DNA from: Verrucomicrobiota bacterium
GTDB lineage: Bacteria > Verrucomicrobiota > Verrucomicrobiia > Verrucomicrobiales > DEV007
Assembly (NCBI GenBank): GCA_002862135.1
Contig: PKCI01000078.1
Location: 1-37,145 of the forward strand
DNA length: 37,145 bases
Direction: 5' to 3'
Below are positions 1 through 11,900 of this stretch, one piece after another. The notes beneath the pieces are model-generated. The model had not been told where the DNA came from, did no database searches, and saw only the letters and a program-made list of their open reading frames with translations. Position numbers and translations under genes: made by a program. Within the stretch, counting starts at the first letter, position 1. Each line of letters begins with the position of its first letter.

Positions 1-1695
1 CAGCTCGTAGAGAAAGACATCCCGTTGCTGCAATCGGTTATGGATGAAGAATTTCAGGCGCTGCTGTTGAAGGGCAGACGCAATTACCTGTGCCCGAACC
101 GTCTTCAGAACGCGATGTCGGGTGGTGGGGAGATGTTCACATCATCTGAACTGGAGGAACTCAAGGCGATTTGGGAGTGGGCCAGGTCTACCGAGGACGG
201 CACCTTGAGTGATCTCGATTTCATACCCTCGGGGCGGGTTTGGTCGCAGGTCTGTAGTGAAGCCCACGCGTGCACCGTCAAGCGCTGCGGATTTTCCGGA
301 GCCTGTTTTTATCAGGAGGCCCGCAAGCAGGTCGCTGATGCGGATGTCGTAGTGGTGAATCATACCCTGTTCTTTACCCTGTTGAATAGTCAGGCCGATT
401 TCACCGAATCTGACGAGGGATTTCTCTTCGCCAACGACTTTCTTATTTTTGATGAGGCTCACACTCTGGAACAGGTGGCTGCGAAGCAGCTCGGCCTCTC
501 GATTTCGCAGGTTGGAATGAAGTTTGATCTGCATCGCCTTTACAACCCGAAGAACCGGAAAGGGCTCTTCCAGCTGACTGGTGACAGCCAGGGACGGCGC
601 CAGACGATGAAGTTGCTCGACGATATCGACGAGTTCTTTGAAGAAGTCGAAGACCTCTGCGAGTGGGGCGAGTGGGGAAGGGAGTTTCGAATTCGTAATC
701 CCGAATTTGTTGAGGACACGCTCGGAGCCGGGCTCATCGAAGTGGGGCGCCGTGCCCGTGCGGTTGCGGATCTTGCCGATGATACCACCCGCAATGAGCT
801 TGCGGAACTGGCTCGTCGTCTTGCCGACTGTCGTGCCGGCCTCGCTACGTTCCTCGACCAGGGTGATGAAGGTTCGGTCTACTGGGTGGAAAAGAGCGAA
901 CGGGATTCCATCAGCCTGAATGCGGCGCCCATCGATGTGGCCGAACTGCTGCGCCCTGTTTTCTTCGAGCGAGACCGACCCTGTGTCTTCACTAGTGCCA
1001 CACTGGGCATCGGTGATCGCGACCTCGGCTATTTCCGGAACCGCGTCGGTGCTCAGGAGGTCGAAGCCATTCAGATCGGGAGTCCCTTCGATTACACTGA
1101 GCAGATGAAGATTCACCTTGTCAAGGACATGCCCATGCCGAATGCGCCGGGCTACGACGAGGCACTGATCGAGTGGATTGGCCGCTTCGTGCAGATGTCA
1201 GGCGGGCGGGCTTTTGTGCTCTTCACCAGTTACAAGCTGCTCCAGAAGGTGGCCGGTGAGATGGAGGAGTTCTTTGATGATCACAAGATCGAGTTGCTGG
1301 TGCAGGGGAAAGGCAAGTCGCGAGGCCAGCTCATTGAGTCCTTCAAGAGCGACGAGACCAGTGTGCTCTTTGGCACTGACAGCTTCTGGACGGGCGTCGA
1401 CGTGCCCGGCAAGGCACTGACAAACGTCATCATCACTCGACTGCCTTTCGCGGTTCCCGATCATCCACTGACCCAGGCGAGGCTCGAGCAGATCGAGGAG
1501 CGCGGGGGGAATTCCTTCATGGAATACAGCGTGCCCGAAGCAATTTTGAAGCTCCGTCAGGGCGTGGGGCGACTCATCAGAAGTTGCGAGGACGAGGGAC
1601 GAGTGGTTCTGCTCGATGCCCGCATTCTCAATAAGCGCTACGGGAAAGCATTTCTTGCGGCGATGCCGGAGGCTCCGGTCCTAATTGAAGATTAG
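1..1695 (+). CDS. DinG/XPD-family ATP-dependent DNA helicase, 5' end cut by the window
   Basis: The frame is open from base 1, so the N-terminus, including the Walker A motif, lies outside the window; 564 residues remain. Numbering from base 1, four cysteines at 31, 91, 96 and 102 have the spacing of the iron-sulfur cluster domain of DinG/XPD helicases. A DEAH box (FDEAH) begins near residue 150, and motif VI (QGVGRLIR, 520-527) lies near the end. These enzymes unwind DNA 5' to 3' using ATP and act in repair and in removing R-loops or structured DNA. The first visible ATG (base 25) is internal, because the codons before it already match the family (KDIPLLQ). The family call is secure. Whether it is the DinG or YoaA type cannot be decided without the missing part. 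Confidence 0.93.
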   Translation, partial: QLVEKDIPLLQSVMDEEFQALLLKGRRNYLCPNRLQNAMSGGGEMFTSSELEELKAIWEWARSTEDGTLSDLDFIPSGRVWSQVCSEAHACTVKRCGFSGACFYQEARKQVADADVVVVNHTLFFTLLNSQADFTESDEGFLFANDFLIFDEAHTLEQVAAKQLGLSISQVGMKFDLHRLYNPKNRKGLFQLTGDSQGRRQTMKLLDDIDEFFEEVEDLCEWGEWGREFRIRNPEFVEDTLGAGLIEVGRRARAVADLADDTTRNELAELARRLADCRAGLATFLDQGDEGSVYWVEKSERDSISLNAAPIDVAELLRPVFFERDRPCVFTSATLGIGDRDLGYFRNRVGAQEVEAIQIGSPFDYTEQMKIHLVKDMPMPNAPGYDEALIEWIGRFVQMSGGRAFVLFTSYKLLQKVAGEMEEFFDDHKIELLVQGKGKSRGQLIESFKSDETSVLFGTDSFWTGVDVPGKALTNVIITRLPFAVPDHPLTQARLEQIEERGGNSFMEYSVPEAILKLRQGVGRLIRSCEDEGRVVLLDARILNKRYGKAFLAAMPEAPVLIED

Positions 1696-1756
1696 GCCTC
1701 GGATCGCCCCTTCTTTCACTGGAGAAAGCGCCGAGTTGTGCTAAATACCCCGATTT

Positions 1757-2722
1757 ATGTCCACTGTCTCACAACGTGTTCAGGCCGAGAGACCCTGTAG
1801 TATCACTGGTTCGTCTAGCGCTGAAATCGTAGCTAACAAAGCGCGCGAGGGTCACGATCTGCGTAATGTGATGAATCTGGAGAGTGGCCTCATCTATGTA
1901 GATCCGCTGCCGATCGAGGATTTGTCGAAGTTCTACAAGGAGGACTACCGCAAATCCTATAAGGACGTTTTCGTTCCCAAAAAAAAGCACATTTATCGTG
2001 CCGGGAACGTGGCCACGGCACGCCTTGATCACTCCAGGGGCCAGATCAAGGCAGGCATTCGCAGTCTCGATATCGGTGCCGGAGGAGGGGAATGGGTTTA
2101 CCTGATGAAGCGTCTGGGTAATGATGCCTATGGGATCGAGCCAAACCGGGGCTACGGCTCCTTTGCACGAGACAACTACGATGTGGAGGTTTTCCTGGGT
2201 ATGTATCAGGAGGCCGAGTTTGAGAAGGAGTCCTTTGATCTCGTCACGCTGTTCCAGGTGCTGGAACACCTTGCAGATCCCGTCGAGGACATCCGTAGCA
2301 TGAGCGAATTTCTTAAGCCGGACGGGCTTTTCGTAATCGAGGTGCCGGACATTCTTTTTCCGGGGATGCGGATTGATCACAAGTGGCATGACGGCCACCT
2401 CTACGGCTTTGACTGGTTGACACTCGAAGCTGTGGCTGCCAAAGCCGGCTTGAAGAAGCTCTCTCTCGACGTCAATCCGGGTAACCTCTACGGAGTTTTC
2501 CAGAAAGTAGAGGCGGAGGTCGCAGTTCCAAACCTCGAAGGCCACTTCGAAGAGGCGAAGAAGCGGCTCTTCGGAGGACGGGACAGCTACTGGTCGCTGC
2601 CCGATACATACCTCAAGGTGCCGAAGCGCTTGGTTTATCGCACCAGCGAGTATTTAATTGCCAAAAAGTTAGATCAGCCGCGGACGATTCTAGATTCAAT
2701 CTACGACAAAGTTGCCAACTGA
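1757..2722 (+). CDS. Class I SAM-dependent methyltransferase
   Basis: This 321-residue protein has a Rossmann-type methyltransferase core. Motif I is LDIGAGGGE (104-112), an acidic residue ending strand 2 is seen in GIEP, and FQVLEHLADP followed by FLKPDGLFVIEVPD supplies the post-I/II/III motifs typical of Methyltransf_23/12 proteins. The N-terminal 90 residues carry a region (YVDPLPIEDLSKFY, then KEDYRKSY) resembling the leader found in sugar or cell-surface methyltransferases. The two-CxxC zinc site common there is not present; one Cys remains near residue 14. The substrate is unknown. It starts 61 bp after the helicase gene on the same strand, and its ATG at 1757 is the first in frame. 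The methyltransferase fold is clear; any link to surface glycans is only inference. Confidence 0.85.
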   Translation: MSTVSQRVQAERPCSITGSSSAEIVANKAREGHDLRNVMNLESGLIYVDPLPIEDLSKFYKEDYRKSYKDVFVPKKKHIYRAGNVATARLDHSRGQIKAGIRSLDIGAGGGEWVYLMKRLGNDAYGIEPNRGYGSFARDNYDVEVFLGMYQEAEFEKESFDLVTLFQVLEHLADPVEDIRSMSEFLKPDGLFVIEVPDILFPGMRIDHKWHDGHLYGFDWLTLEAVAAKAGLKKLSLDVNPGNLYGVFQKVEAEVAVPNLEGHFEEAKKRLFGGRDSYWSLPDTYLKVPKRLVYRTSEYLIAKKLDQPRTILDSIYDKVAN

Positions 2723-2809
2723 ACTCCATTGGTAAATCGGCACAGGATTTGCTCAAAGTAGGAGTGGTTTTCTTGGTTGGCGTAGGTAAGGTGCGGCGAA
2801 ATCCGGGGA

Positions 2810-4570
2810 ATGGTGGGAACCCGATACAACACGAATCGCAGACTAGCCGGGGTTCTCGTCCCGATCTTTTCCATTCGTGGCGAAAATGATCTTGGCATCG
2901 GCGACGTCGCCAGCCTAAAGGAATTCGTCAATTTTGCTTCTGAAGTTGGTTTTGGCTTTGTCCAGTTGCTCCCCATTAACGAAACCGGTCCGGATAACAG
3001 CCCGTATAACGCCATCAGCTCTGTAGCGATTGAGCCGATGACACTCGATTGCACCCCAAAGGGTCTCAAGGACCTTCCGGAGGCGACGGCTTCCGAAATT
3101 CTGAGCAAATATGACATCGAAACCCTCAACGCCGGCAATGTTCAATATGAATCGGTGCGCAAGCTCAAGCACGAGCTTCTCCAAAAAGCCTATGAGGGCT
3201 TTCTTGAGAATGTCTACGGCCGGGTGGATAGCCGAGCTGACGATTTTGAAGCTTTCTATGAGAAGGAGGCCGCATGGCTTAATGACTACTGCGTTTTCCG
3301 ACTGTTGATGGAGCGGGAGGGAGGCAGCCAGGTTTGGCAGAACTGGCCTGAAGATTTGCGCTCGAAGGAGAGGGCGATTGAGATTTTGGCCGAAGAAGAG
3401 ATGGTGTCAGGGTCTAATGAATTAGATAAAAAACTACGCTATTACGCTTATGTTCAGTGGGTTGCTAAGAGTCAATGGAAAGAAACTGCTGATTACGCCG
3501 CCTCCAAAGACATTTCCCTAATGGGCGACATTCCGATCGGGGTGAGCCTCTACAGTGTCGATGTCTGGGCCAATATGGAGATCTTTGATCTCGATTGGTA
3601 TGGCGGCGCACCGCCCGAGAAACTCTTCAAGGATGACGAATTTGTTCAGAAGTGGGGGCAGAACTGGGGGATCCCGCTCTATCGCTGGGATGTGCTCAAG
3701 GAGCGTCACTACGACTGGTGGCGCCAGCGGATTGGCAAAGCGACCGAAATTTTTGGAATGTTTCGGGTCGATCATGCCCTCGGCTTTTATCGAATTTACG
3801 CGTTCCCCTGGAATCCGGTTCGAAATGAAGAGTTTCTGCCGTTGACCAAGGTCGAGGCGGAGGAGCTTTGTGACGGGAATCTTCCCGGCTTCAAGCCGCG
3901 ACCTGATGATTCTGACGAAGATAAAGCAGCCAATCGGGCTGAAGGGGAGGTTTATCTCTCCATGATCAAAAAGTCCGCCGGCACTGCCGAAATGATCGCT
4001 GAAGATCTCGGTATGGTGCCGGATTATGTGCGCCCCTCGCTCGAAAACCTGGGTATTGCGGGAATGAAAGTCCCGCAGTGGGAGTTTACCGACGGGCATG
4101 TGACGTCAGGGCTCCAGTATCCGAGTTGCTCCTTTGCCACCTACGCAACGCATGACCACTCCCCATTGCCGGCCCAGTGGAAGGCAATGCATAAACAACT
4201 GTGCGAGGCAGAAGTTGAGAGCCCTGAATGGTGGGAGGCCAAAAAATTTCTCGAAACGCTCTGCCATTTCGCCGGAGTTGAACTCGAAGATGGGTATCGC
4301 ATCCCCGAATTCAGCTCCCATATTTGGCATAAACTGATGCGTGAGCTTTGTTTCTCCAACTCCGACCGTGTCGCTTTCATGATTTCCGACCTGCTCGAGG
4401 ACGACAATCGCATCAATGTCCCCGGTGTGATGGACGGCACGAACTGGTCATACCGTGTTCCCGCTTCATCCAAGGATTTAGGCGTTGGACTCGACTTTCG
4501 GGACCTCCGGGAAGATATAAAAAACGTGTTGAATGAGTCCAGCCGCTCGCGAAGGGTGGACATTTTCTAA
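2810..4570 (+). CDS. malQ: 4-alpha-glucanotransferase (amylomaltase, GH77)
   Basis: The enzyme disproportionates maltodextrins by moving alpha-1,4-glucan segments between chains, in cytoplasmic glycogen and maltose metabolism. The 586-residue protein opens with the family signature ([19 protein letters not shown], then [15 protein letters not shown]). The GH77 catalytic residues can be read: nucleophile Asp321 in FRVDHALGF, acid/base Glu398 in AEDLG, and the third carboxylate Asp449 in THDHS. Length is a little above the usual 500-550 residues because of an inserted stretch near residues 100-170. ATG at 2810 places the family N-terminus correctly. It is 87 bp after the methyltransferase and 89 bp before mdh, so co-transcription is possible but not shown. 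No glycogen synthase or phosphorylase lies beside it here. Confidence 0.95.
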   Translation: MVGTRYNTNRRLAGVLVPIFSIRGENDLGIGDVASLKEFVNFASEVGFGFVQLLPINETGPDNSPYNAISSVAIEPMTLDCTPKGLKDLPEATASEILSKYDIETLNAGNVQYESVRKLKHELLQKAYEGFLENVYGRVDSRADDFEAFYEKEAAWLNDYCVFRLLMEREGGSQVWQNWPEDLRSKERAIEILAEEEMVSGSNELDKKLRYYAYVQWVAKSQWKETADYAASKDISLMGDIPIGVSLYSVDVWANMEIFDLDWYGGAPPEKLFKDDEFVQKWGQNWGIPLYRWDVLKERHYDWWRQRIGKATEIFGMFRVDHALGFYRIYAFPWNPVRNEEFLPLTKVEAEELCDGNLPGFKPRPDDSDEDKAANRAEGEVYLSMIKKSAGTAEMIAEDLGMVPDYVRPSLENLGIAGMKVPQWEFTDGHVTSGLQYPSCSFATYATHDHSPLPAQWKAMHKQLCEAEVESPEWWEAKKFLETLCHFAGVELEDGYRIPEFSSHIWHKLMRELCFSNSDRVAFMISDLLEDDNRINVPGVMDGTNWSYRVPASSKDLGVGLDFRDLREDIKNVLNESSRSRRVDIF

Positions 4571-4659
4571 TTTGGACGAACCTGCCACGGCTAAAAGGCC
4601 GAGTTTCTGCGTCACTTTCTCTTTCGTTATCTATAGCACCACTTAATCCTCCAGAACAG

Positions 4660-5643
4660 ATGAGTCAGCCCATTCGAGTTGCAGTGACCGGTGCCGCCGG
4701 TCAAATCGGTTATTCACTTCTCTTCCGTATTGCCAGCGGGGCCATGTTTGGCCCTGACCAGAAGGTCGCCCTGAACCTGATCGAGATCGAGCCGGCCATG
4801 AAAGCCCTTGAAGGGGTGGTGATGGAACTCGATGACTGCGCTTTCCCACTATTGAGCGGTATCGAGGCGACTTCCAGCCTAGACGAGGGCTTCACAGACG
4901 TGAACTGGGCTCTGCTAGTGGGCAGCGTGCCGCGTAAGGCGGGCATGGAGCGCGGTGATCTGCTGGGCATCAACGGCAAGATTTTCACCGGCCAGGGCCA
5001 GGCCATTGCCAGTAACGCTGCGTCCGACGTTCGCACGCTTGTGGTGGGCAATCCCTGTAACACCAACTGCCTGATTGCCATGAACGCCGGCTCTGAAGTT
5101 CCGGCGGAGCGCTGGTTTGCCATGACCCGTCTCGATGAGAACCGTGCCAAGACGCAATTGGCCCAGAAAGCCGGCGTTCACGTGAGCGAAGTGTCCAACA
5201 TGTGCATCTGGGGCAACCATTCTGCAACCCAGTATCCCGATTTCACCAATGCCGAGATCGGCGGAACTCCGGTGACCGACGTCATTTCCGACGAAGCTTG
5301 GCTCAAAGGTGAATTCATATCTACGGTCCAGAAGCGTGGCGCTGCCGTCATTGAGGCCCGCGGGCTTTCCTCCGCTGCATCGGCCGCAAACGGCGTTGTC
5401 GACACCGTCAAGAGCCTCGTCGCACCCACTCCGGAAGGGGACTGGACCAGCGTCTGTGTCTGCTCCGACGGTTCCTACGGCGTGGATGAAGGCCTGATTT
5501 CTTCATTCCCGATCCGTAGCGACGGTGAGAAGTGGGAAATCGTTCAGGATGTGCCGGTTAATGAGTTCAGTCGCGAAAAGATTGACGTAACGGTACAGGA
5601 ATTGCGTGAGGAACGTAACGCAGTAGCAGATTTACTACCCTGA
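4660..5643 (+). CDS. mdh: Malate dehydrogenase (NAD-dependent)
   Basis: It interconverts malate and oxaloacetate in the TCA cycle. The 327-residue protein has the NAD-binding loop TGAAGQIG at residues 10-17, the mobile-loop arginines in [21 protein letters not shown], and the catalytic His in [11 protein letters not shown]. This is the cytosolic-type MDH (about 327 residues) rather than the LDH-like type of about 310. ATG at 4660 gives the canonical N-terminus. The gene ends 260 bp before the likely start of the megasynthase, and that gap carries its own promoter-like elements, so mdh is probably not part of the biosynthetic unit. Confidence 0.97.
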   Translation: MSQPIRVAVTGAAGQIGYSLLFRIASGAMFGPDQKVALNLIEIEPAMKALEGVVMELDDCAFPLLSGIEATSSLDEGFTDVNWALLVGSVPRKAGMERGDLLGINGKIFTGQGQAIASNAASDVRTLVVGNPCNTNCLIAMNAGSEVPAERWFAMTRLDENRAKTQLAQKAGVHVSEVSNMCIWGNHSATQYPDFTNAEIGGTPVTDVISDEAWLKGEFISTVQKRGAAVIEARGLSSAASAANGVVDTVKSLVAPTPEGDWTSVCVCSDGSYGVDEGLISSFPIRSDGEKWEIVQDVPVNEFSREKIDVTVQELREERNAVADLLP

Positions 5644-5674
5644 GATTGTTGAAATTGTGGAAAAAGTTATCATT

Positions 5675-5714
5675 AATTCCTGTCAAACCTTTCGAATTCC
5701 TATCAAACCTTTCG
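5675..5714 (+). repeat. Tandem 20-bp direct repeat upstream of the megasynthase
   Basis: Two head-to-tail copies of aattcctgtcaaacctttcg lie at 5675-5694 and 5695-5714, differing by one base (g/a at 5682/5702). The period of 20 bp is about two helical turns, so equivalent bases face the same side of the DNA. The pair ends 10 bp before a promoter-like -35 box at 5725, a usual place for an activator site. The repeat is seen directly; the regulatory role is inference. Confidence 0.7.
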
Positions 5715-5724
5715 GCTTACCCTG

Positions 5725-5752
5725 TTGACGTCGCGGTGGTTCAGGCTTAAAT
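5725..5752 (+). promoter_or_regulatory. Putative sigma-70-type promoter of the megasynthase gene
   Basis: TTGACG (5725-5730), a 16-bp spacer and TTAAAT (5747-5752) match the housekeeping consensus at 5/6 and 4/6 positions. It would give a leader of roughly 140 nt before ATG 5904. The leader contains an AT-rich stretch (5801-5825) with two copies of TTGTTAA 16 bp apart. No start site has been mapped, so this is a prediction. Confidence 0.45.
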
Positions 5753-5903
5753 CAGCCACCCCTTTCTGCCTGTGAAAATCATCCACGTTAACGGGGCCCA
5801 TTTTGTTAAATTTTTAAATTGTTAAGCGTCCTTCGCCGTGAGACGGGTGTTACTAAAAACCACCCCTGCACACGGCAATTTTACACCGACCGCAATAAAA
5901 AAC

Positions 5904-8900
5904 ATGTCCGATAGCCAAACTGCGCAGCGAGAGCCTCTGGCCATCATTGGAATCGGTTGCCGCCTCCCGGGTGGTGTCACCGGTCCCGAGTCATTTTGGA
6001 ATCTAATGATGGAGGGCCGCTCCGGGATTGTTCCTGTGCCCGCCGACCGCTGGAATCGTGATCGGTGGTATCACGAAAATGTGGATATCCCGAGCAAGAT
6101 GATCACCAAGTGGGGTGGGTTCATTCACGATCACGATCAATTCGATGCTCAATTTTTCGGGATCTCGCCCCGGGAAGCATTGCGCATGGACCCTCAACAA
6201 CGCTGGTTGCTGGAAACCTCCTGGGAATCTCTTGAGGATGCAGGTATCTCACCTGAAAGTCTGAAGGGTAGCGAGACTGCGGTTTACGTGGGAATCGCTT
6301 CGAACGATTACGCGAATGTTGCCCAGAGTGACCCCAAGAACGTTGACGTTCACACCAACTCTGGTTCGACACTCTCGATTGCTTCGAATCGGATTGCGTA
6401 TCTTTTCGACCTTAAAGGGCCTGCTGTATCTGTCGATACGGCTTGTTCTTCAGCGCTCGTGGCTATTAATCTCGCTTGTGAGAGCGTCTGGTCAGGCCAA
6501 TCGACCATGGCTCTAGCTGGTGGTGTCAACGCTCTTTTGACGCCCGATGCCTCCATCGGGTTCTCAAAGGCAACAATGCTGTCTCCTTCCGGCCAATGCT
6601 TTGCTTTTGACGATCGCGCCAATGGCTATGTCCGTGGCGAGGGTGCCGGCATGTTTGTGATCAAGCCGCTTTCTCAGGCGAGGAAGGATGGTGATCGCAT
6701 TTACTGCACTATCCGAGCTGCAGTCATCAATCAGGACGGCAACACGTCTTCGATGACCGTCCCAGGTATCGACACCCAGGCCGAGATGCTGCGCATCGCC
6801 TACGGCCAAGCCGGTCTTGAACCCAAGCGAGTTCGCTACATGGAGGCTCATGGAACCGGCACGCCGGTGGGTGACCCCATCGAGACGACAGCGCTTGGGC
6901 AAATTCTCTCGCAGGGGCGCGACGAAGGCGATTACTGCCTGCTCGGTTCTGTAAAGACCAATGTTGGCCACCTTGAATCAGGATCCGGTGTTGCCGGACT
7001 CGCCAAGGCGGCTCTTGTCCTGCACCACGATACGGTGCCGGCAAACCTCAATTTCGAGAACCCGAATCCCGACATTCCTTTCGAGGAGTTCAAGTTCAAA
7101 GTCGCGACTGAAAACCAGCCACTGCCGCACCTTGACGGTCATCTTCCGGTGGTTGGCGTGAACAGCTTTGGTTTTGGAGGAACTAACTCTCATATCGTGC
7201 TCGAAGCCGTCCCTGCCGAAGACAAGGTCGAGGCTGGTGCTGCAATCGAACTGAAAGGTGGCACGAAGGCTGAGCGCCCAATGTTGCTACCAGTCTCCGG
7301 ACGCGGCGATGACGCGCTGCGCGATACTGTCGTGCGCTGGCGACGTTTCCTCCGCTCAACTGATACGGACATTGCAAACATATCTGCTGCGGCCGGCTCC
7401 AAGCGTGAACACCACGACAACCGTCTCGCGTTCATCGGCGACGACAAGGACGCACTCATCCATGAGATGACTGAGTGGCTGGCAACCGGTGAGGGCGAGA
7501 GCGCGATCCCAGGTAAGCCGGCAGGGGAAGCTCACGATCCGGTTTTCGTGTTTACTGGGCAAGGGGCCCAGTGGTGGGCCATGGGCCAGGATTTGCTCAA
7601 GCGTGAGCCCGTCTTCCGCGACGTGCTCGAAGAGATCGATTCACATCTCAGTCCTCTGGCTGGCTGGTCTCTCATCGAGGAGATGACCCGCACCGAAGAA
7701 GATTCTCAAATCAACCGCACCAACATCGCACAGCCGGCGATCTTCGGCCTTCAAGTGGCGCTCGCTGAGCTTTGGAAGTCTTGGGGTATCGAACCAGCCA
7801 AGGTCGTTGGTCACTCCGTGGGTGAAGTCGCTGCTGCCTACGTGGCCGGCGCCTACACGATGGAAGATGCGGTGAAGGTCATTTATCACCGGTCCCGCCT
7901 CCAGGATCAGACGGGAGGCAACGGCCGCATGGTGGCTGTTGGTATTTCTCAGGCCGAAGCCAAGAAGGCGATCGCCGGTAAGGAAGATCAGGTTCAGGTC
8001 GCCGTGGTGAACAGCCCTGGACTCTTGACGCTGGCAGGGGACACGGAGCCGCTTGAAGAGGTGGTTGCTGAGCTGGAAGAAGCCGGCAAGTTCGTGCGTT
8101 GGTTGCGTATCGATTACGCGTTCCACACGCATCAGATGGAGCCGATCAAGGATGAGCTTTTGAAGGTCCTCAAGGACATCGAGCCTCAGCCGACCAAGGT
8201 GCCATACATTTCAACCGTGACCGGCGGTGTCCTCGACGGCACCAAGTTGGACGGAGACTACTGGTGGCAGAACGTTCGCGAAGCGGTGCTTTTCGCACCT
8301 GCGATTTCCGGCCTGATTCGTTCCGGTGAAGATACCTTTATCGAACTCGGACCGCACCCGGCTCTCCAGAATCCGATCATGGAGTGTCTCTCAGATCAGA
8401 ACCGCAAAGGCTTCTATTTCTCCAGCCTGCGCCGTAAGACCGACGAGTCCGTCGAAATGATTTCCAATCTCGCCCGGATGCAGAATCACGGGTTCGAGAT
8501 CGACTGGGAGGCCGTTGCCCAGGCATCCGCTGCCGGCGTGCGCCTGCCCACCTACGCTTGGCAGCACGAGACTTTCTGGCTCGAGTCCAAGCAGAATGAA
8601 TACCTTCGTTGCGCTCCGCTTGAGCACCCGCTGCTTGGCCTTGAGCAGGAAGCTCCGCGTCCGACTTGGCGCTTTGATCTCGACCCGCGCTACTTCACGT
8701 GGCTCGACGATCACCGCTTTTGGGATAGTGTGATTTTCCCGGCTTCCGGTTATGGTGAAATAGGCATTGCGATTGCTCGCAAGCTTTTCCCTGACGAGAA
8801 TTACGTCGTCGAGGACCTCGAGATGAAGAAAGCGCTCTTCGTTTCCGAGGACAAAGTTCCCACTGTTGAGGTGGTTTTCGATCCTGACACACGCATTTTC

Positions 8901-11900
8901 CGCATCTTCAGTGCCACGGGTGATAAGAATGAATGGGAGCTCAACTCACAAGGTGTGCTTCGCAAGCAGCCCGAGCCGTGCCGTGGCCTTTTCGACATCG
9001 AAGAGATAAAAAAAGATCTGCCGGAGCACTTTACCCACCGGGAATACTACGACGATTATGAAGAGGCTGGTTACCAGTTCCGTCCGCTCTTCCAGCACCT
9101 CCGGAATGTCTGGCGGAAGGATGGTGAGTCGCTTGCTGAGATCGTCGCTCCTGAGGGGCTTTTTGATACGATTCCGGACCATCACTTCCACCCGGCAGTG
9201 CTCGACGCCTGCTTCCACCCGGTGAAGGGCGGCCAGGTGATTCCTGAGGGGGCTAACGCACTGGACTATTTCTACCTGCCGGCAGCGATTCGCAGTATTC
9301 GCCTCCACGTTGAGCGCCCGCCTCTCCGACTCTGGGGCCATGCCAAGGTGAACTCCGACAACGATCGCGAATATATCATTGCCGACATTGATGTGTATGA
9401 TGACGCCGGTAACCTCGTTGCCGAAATCTATGGATTTCGTGCTGACCGCGTTGAGCAGAGCAACCGTGACGAGCTTGAAAAGTGTGTTTACCAGGCTGAG
9501 TGGGAACTTGCTCGCCTGCCCGGAACGCGCGAAGGTGGCAGCGCCAACTTGCCGGCACCGGCTGAGCTGGTTGAAGCCGCCAACTCCAATCTTCCGGAGC
9601 TTTACGCACAGCGCGGACTCGCTGACCACTACGAGAAGTTTCTTCCGGCCCTCGACGAGGTGTCACGTCAGTTTATCATCAATGCCTATTACGAACTCGG
9701 ATGGGATCCGAAGGTGGGGGACGAGATCACGATTCCTGGATTGACGAGAGAGCTGTCTATTGCTGACCAGCACGTCAAGCTGGTCTTTGGACAACTTCTG
9801 TCATTATGTGAGGGTGGATTCCTCAAACAGAAAGATGGTGAAACGTGGGAGGTGCTCGAAGTGCCCAGTAGTGAGGAAGCCCTGCCATGGGTTGATAAGT
9901 TGATTGAAACACTGCCTCACTTCGCCTCAGAGGCCGAATTGCAGCGCCTTACCGGCCCCAATCTGGCCGGTGTGCTCAGCGGTGAAACCGATCCGCTGGA
10001 AGTTCTTTTCCCGGGAGGATCTTCCCGCATCATGGAGCGTTTCTATCGCGAGGGAGCTGACTTCCCGGTAATAAACATTCAGATCAAAGATGCGCTCGCC
10101 AAAGCGGTCGAAAATCTGCCCGAGCGTCGCACAATCCGGGTTCTCGAGGTTGGTGCTGGAACGGGTTCGCTCACCCGTGAAATTCTGCAGGTGTTCCCGC
10201 CCGAGCGCACGCAATACGTCTTTACTGATAACGGACCGCTCTTTCTCCAGTCTGCCGAAGATCGCTTCTCTGAAGAATTTCCATTTGTCGAATACAAAAT
10301 GTTCGACTGTGAGAAGTCTCCGGAAGCCCAGGGGATTGATCCGCATCACTTTGACATCATCTTGGCGTCGAACGTGATTCACGCGACCGAGGACCTCAAG
10401 ACCACGCTCAACAATCTGCGCGGTGCCCTGACGGAAGACGGTCTGCTCATGTTCCTTGAGGTGACCTGGCGCCGCGCCGCCCTCGATAACGTGTTTGGCC
10501 TTCTGCCCGGTTGGTGGCGTTTCACTGACACTGACCTTCGTAAGGATTCCGCTCTGCTCTCCCGCGAAAAGTGGGAGGAGCTCCTGACCGATCTTCAATT
10601 CCGTGATGTTGCCAGCTTCATTAGTTCCGAGAATCCGGATCAAAACCAGCAGGCCTGCTTGATTGGTCGCGCCCCTGATCCCGTCGCACTTCCCGTTGAG
10701 GGAGTCGAGGCGGCTGAAGATGCCACTGCCGACAGTGAAGAGGCTGAGGCTCCCGTCAAGGCGGTCGTTCTCGTCACTGAGGACCAATCCGGTCTTGGTA
10801 AGCAGCTTGCTTCCGCGCTCGAGACCGAAGCCATCGAGACGGTCCTCGCTGGCTCGACTCTGGAAAATCTCAGTGACAAGGTGGAGAATCTGACCGGCGA
10901 AGGGCGGGTCATCAAGCACATCATTCAAACGCTTTGCCTGGATCATCCAAAATCGGATGGACTCAGCCTCGAGCAGCTCAATGCCGCTCAGGATTCCGGG
11001 GTGCGTTTTGCCCACGGCCTTTTCCAGTTCATCACGAACCGTGAATGGGACGAGCGGCCGCAAATTACTTTCCTGACTCGCGGCACGATGCCGGTGAAGC
11101 GTGGAGAGGCTCTTCCGGGTCTCGCCTCGGCGCCGTTGACCGGTCTTCTCCGCGTGGCCAATAATGAGCACGCTGAATTCACCTGGGGCCAGATCGATCT
11201 GGATCCCAAGGCGAACGAGTTCGAGTTGGAGGACCTCACTGCTGAGTTCCTGCACTCCAATCACGAGCACGAACTTGCTTTCCGCGGAAACGGTCGCTAC
11301 GCCCGCCGTGTCCACCGCGTGAAACCGGAGGCTTTGCCGGGCCGGACTCGCAACGCTGTCCAGGAGGATGGGTCGGTTTTGCCGTATCGCCTCCAGATCG
11401 ACAAGCCTGGTATCCTGACAAACCTTTCTCTCAACGAGACCTCGCGCCGCGAGCCTGAAGCCGACGAGATCGAGATTCAGATCAAGGCAGGCGGCATCAA
11501 CTTCCGCGACGTGATGAAGGCACTCGGTATCTACCCGGGCAATCCAGTCGACCTGAAGTGGTTCGGTGATGACTTCTCTGGAACTGTGGTCAGTGTTGGT
11601 TCTAAGGTGACCGACCTGAAGCCGGGCGACAATGTCGTGGGCATGGCGCCATATTGCTTCCGCAGCTACGTCACCGTAAACCGCAGCATGGTCTTCCGTA
11701 AGCCGGATAGCATGAGCCACGTTGAAGCGGCGACGCTTCCGACAGTGTTCCTGACATCGCACTACGCGATCAACGAGCTAGCCCGAATGGAGAAGGGTGA
11801 GAGCATTCTTATTCATGCCGGAACCGGTGGTGTGGGTCAGGCCGCGATCCAGATTGCGAAGCACCTCGGTCTGACGGTATTCTCTACCGCAGGCACCCCT

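Noticed and set aside
142-1116. A 324-codon minus-strand frame opposite the helicase gene
   Set aside because: It is the shadow of a clear helicase frame, with no family resemblance of its own.
5838-5903. GTG 5838 as the megasynthase start
   Set aside because: The extra 22 residues do not match KS N-termini, whereas ATG 5904 gives a normal lead-in. It cannot be ruled out without proteomics.
9927-11762. A 611-codon open frame on the minus strand inside the megasynthase gene, with further long ones at 11778-13097 and 13878-15029
   Set aside because: They lie opposite intact PKS/NRPS domains, have no recognisable domains, and arise from codon bias of the real gene.
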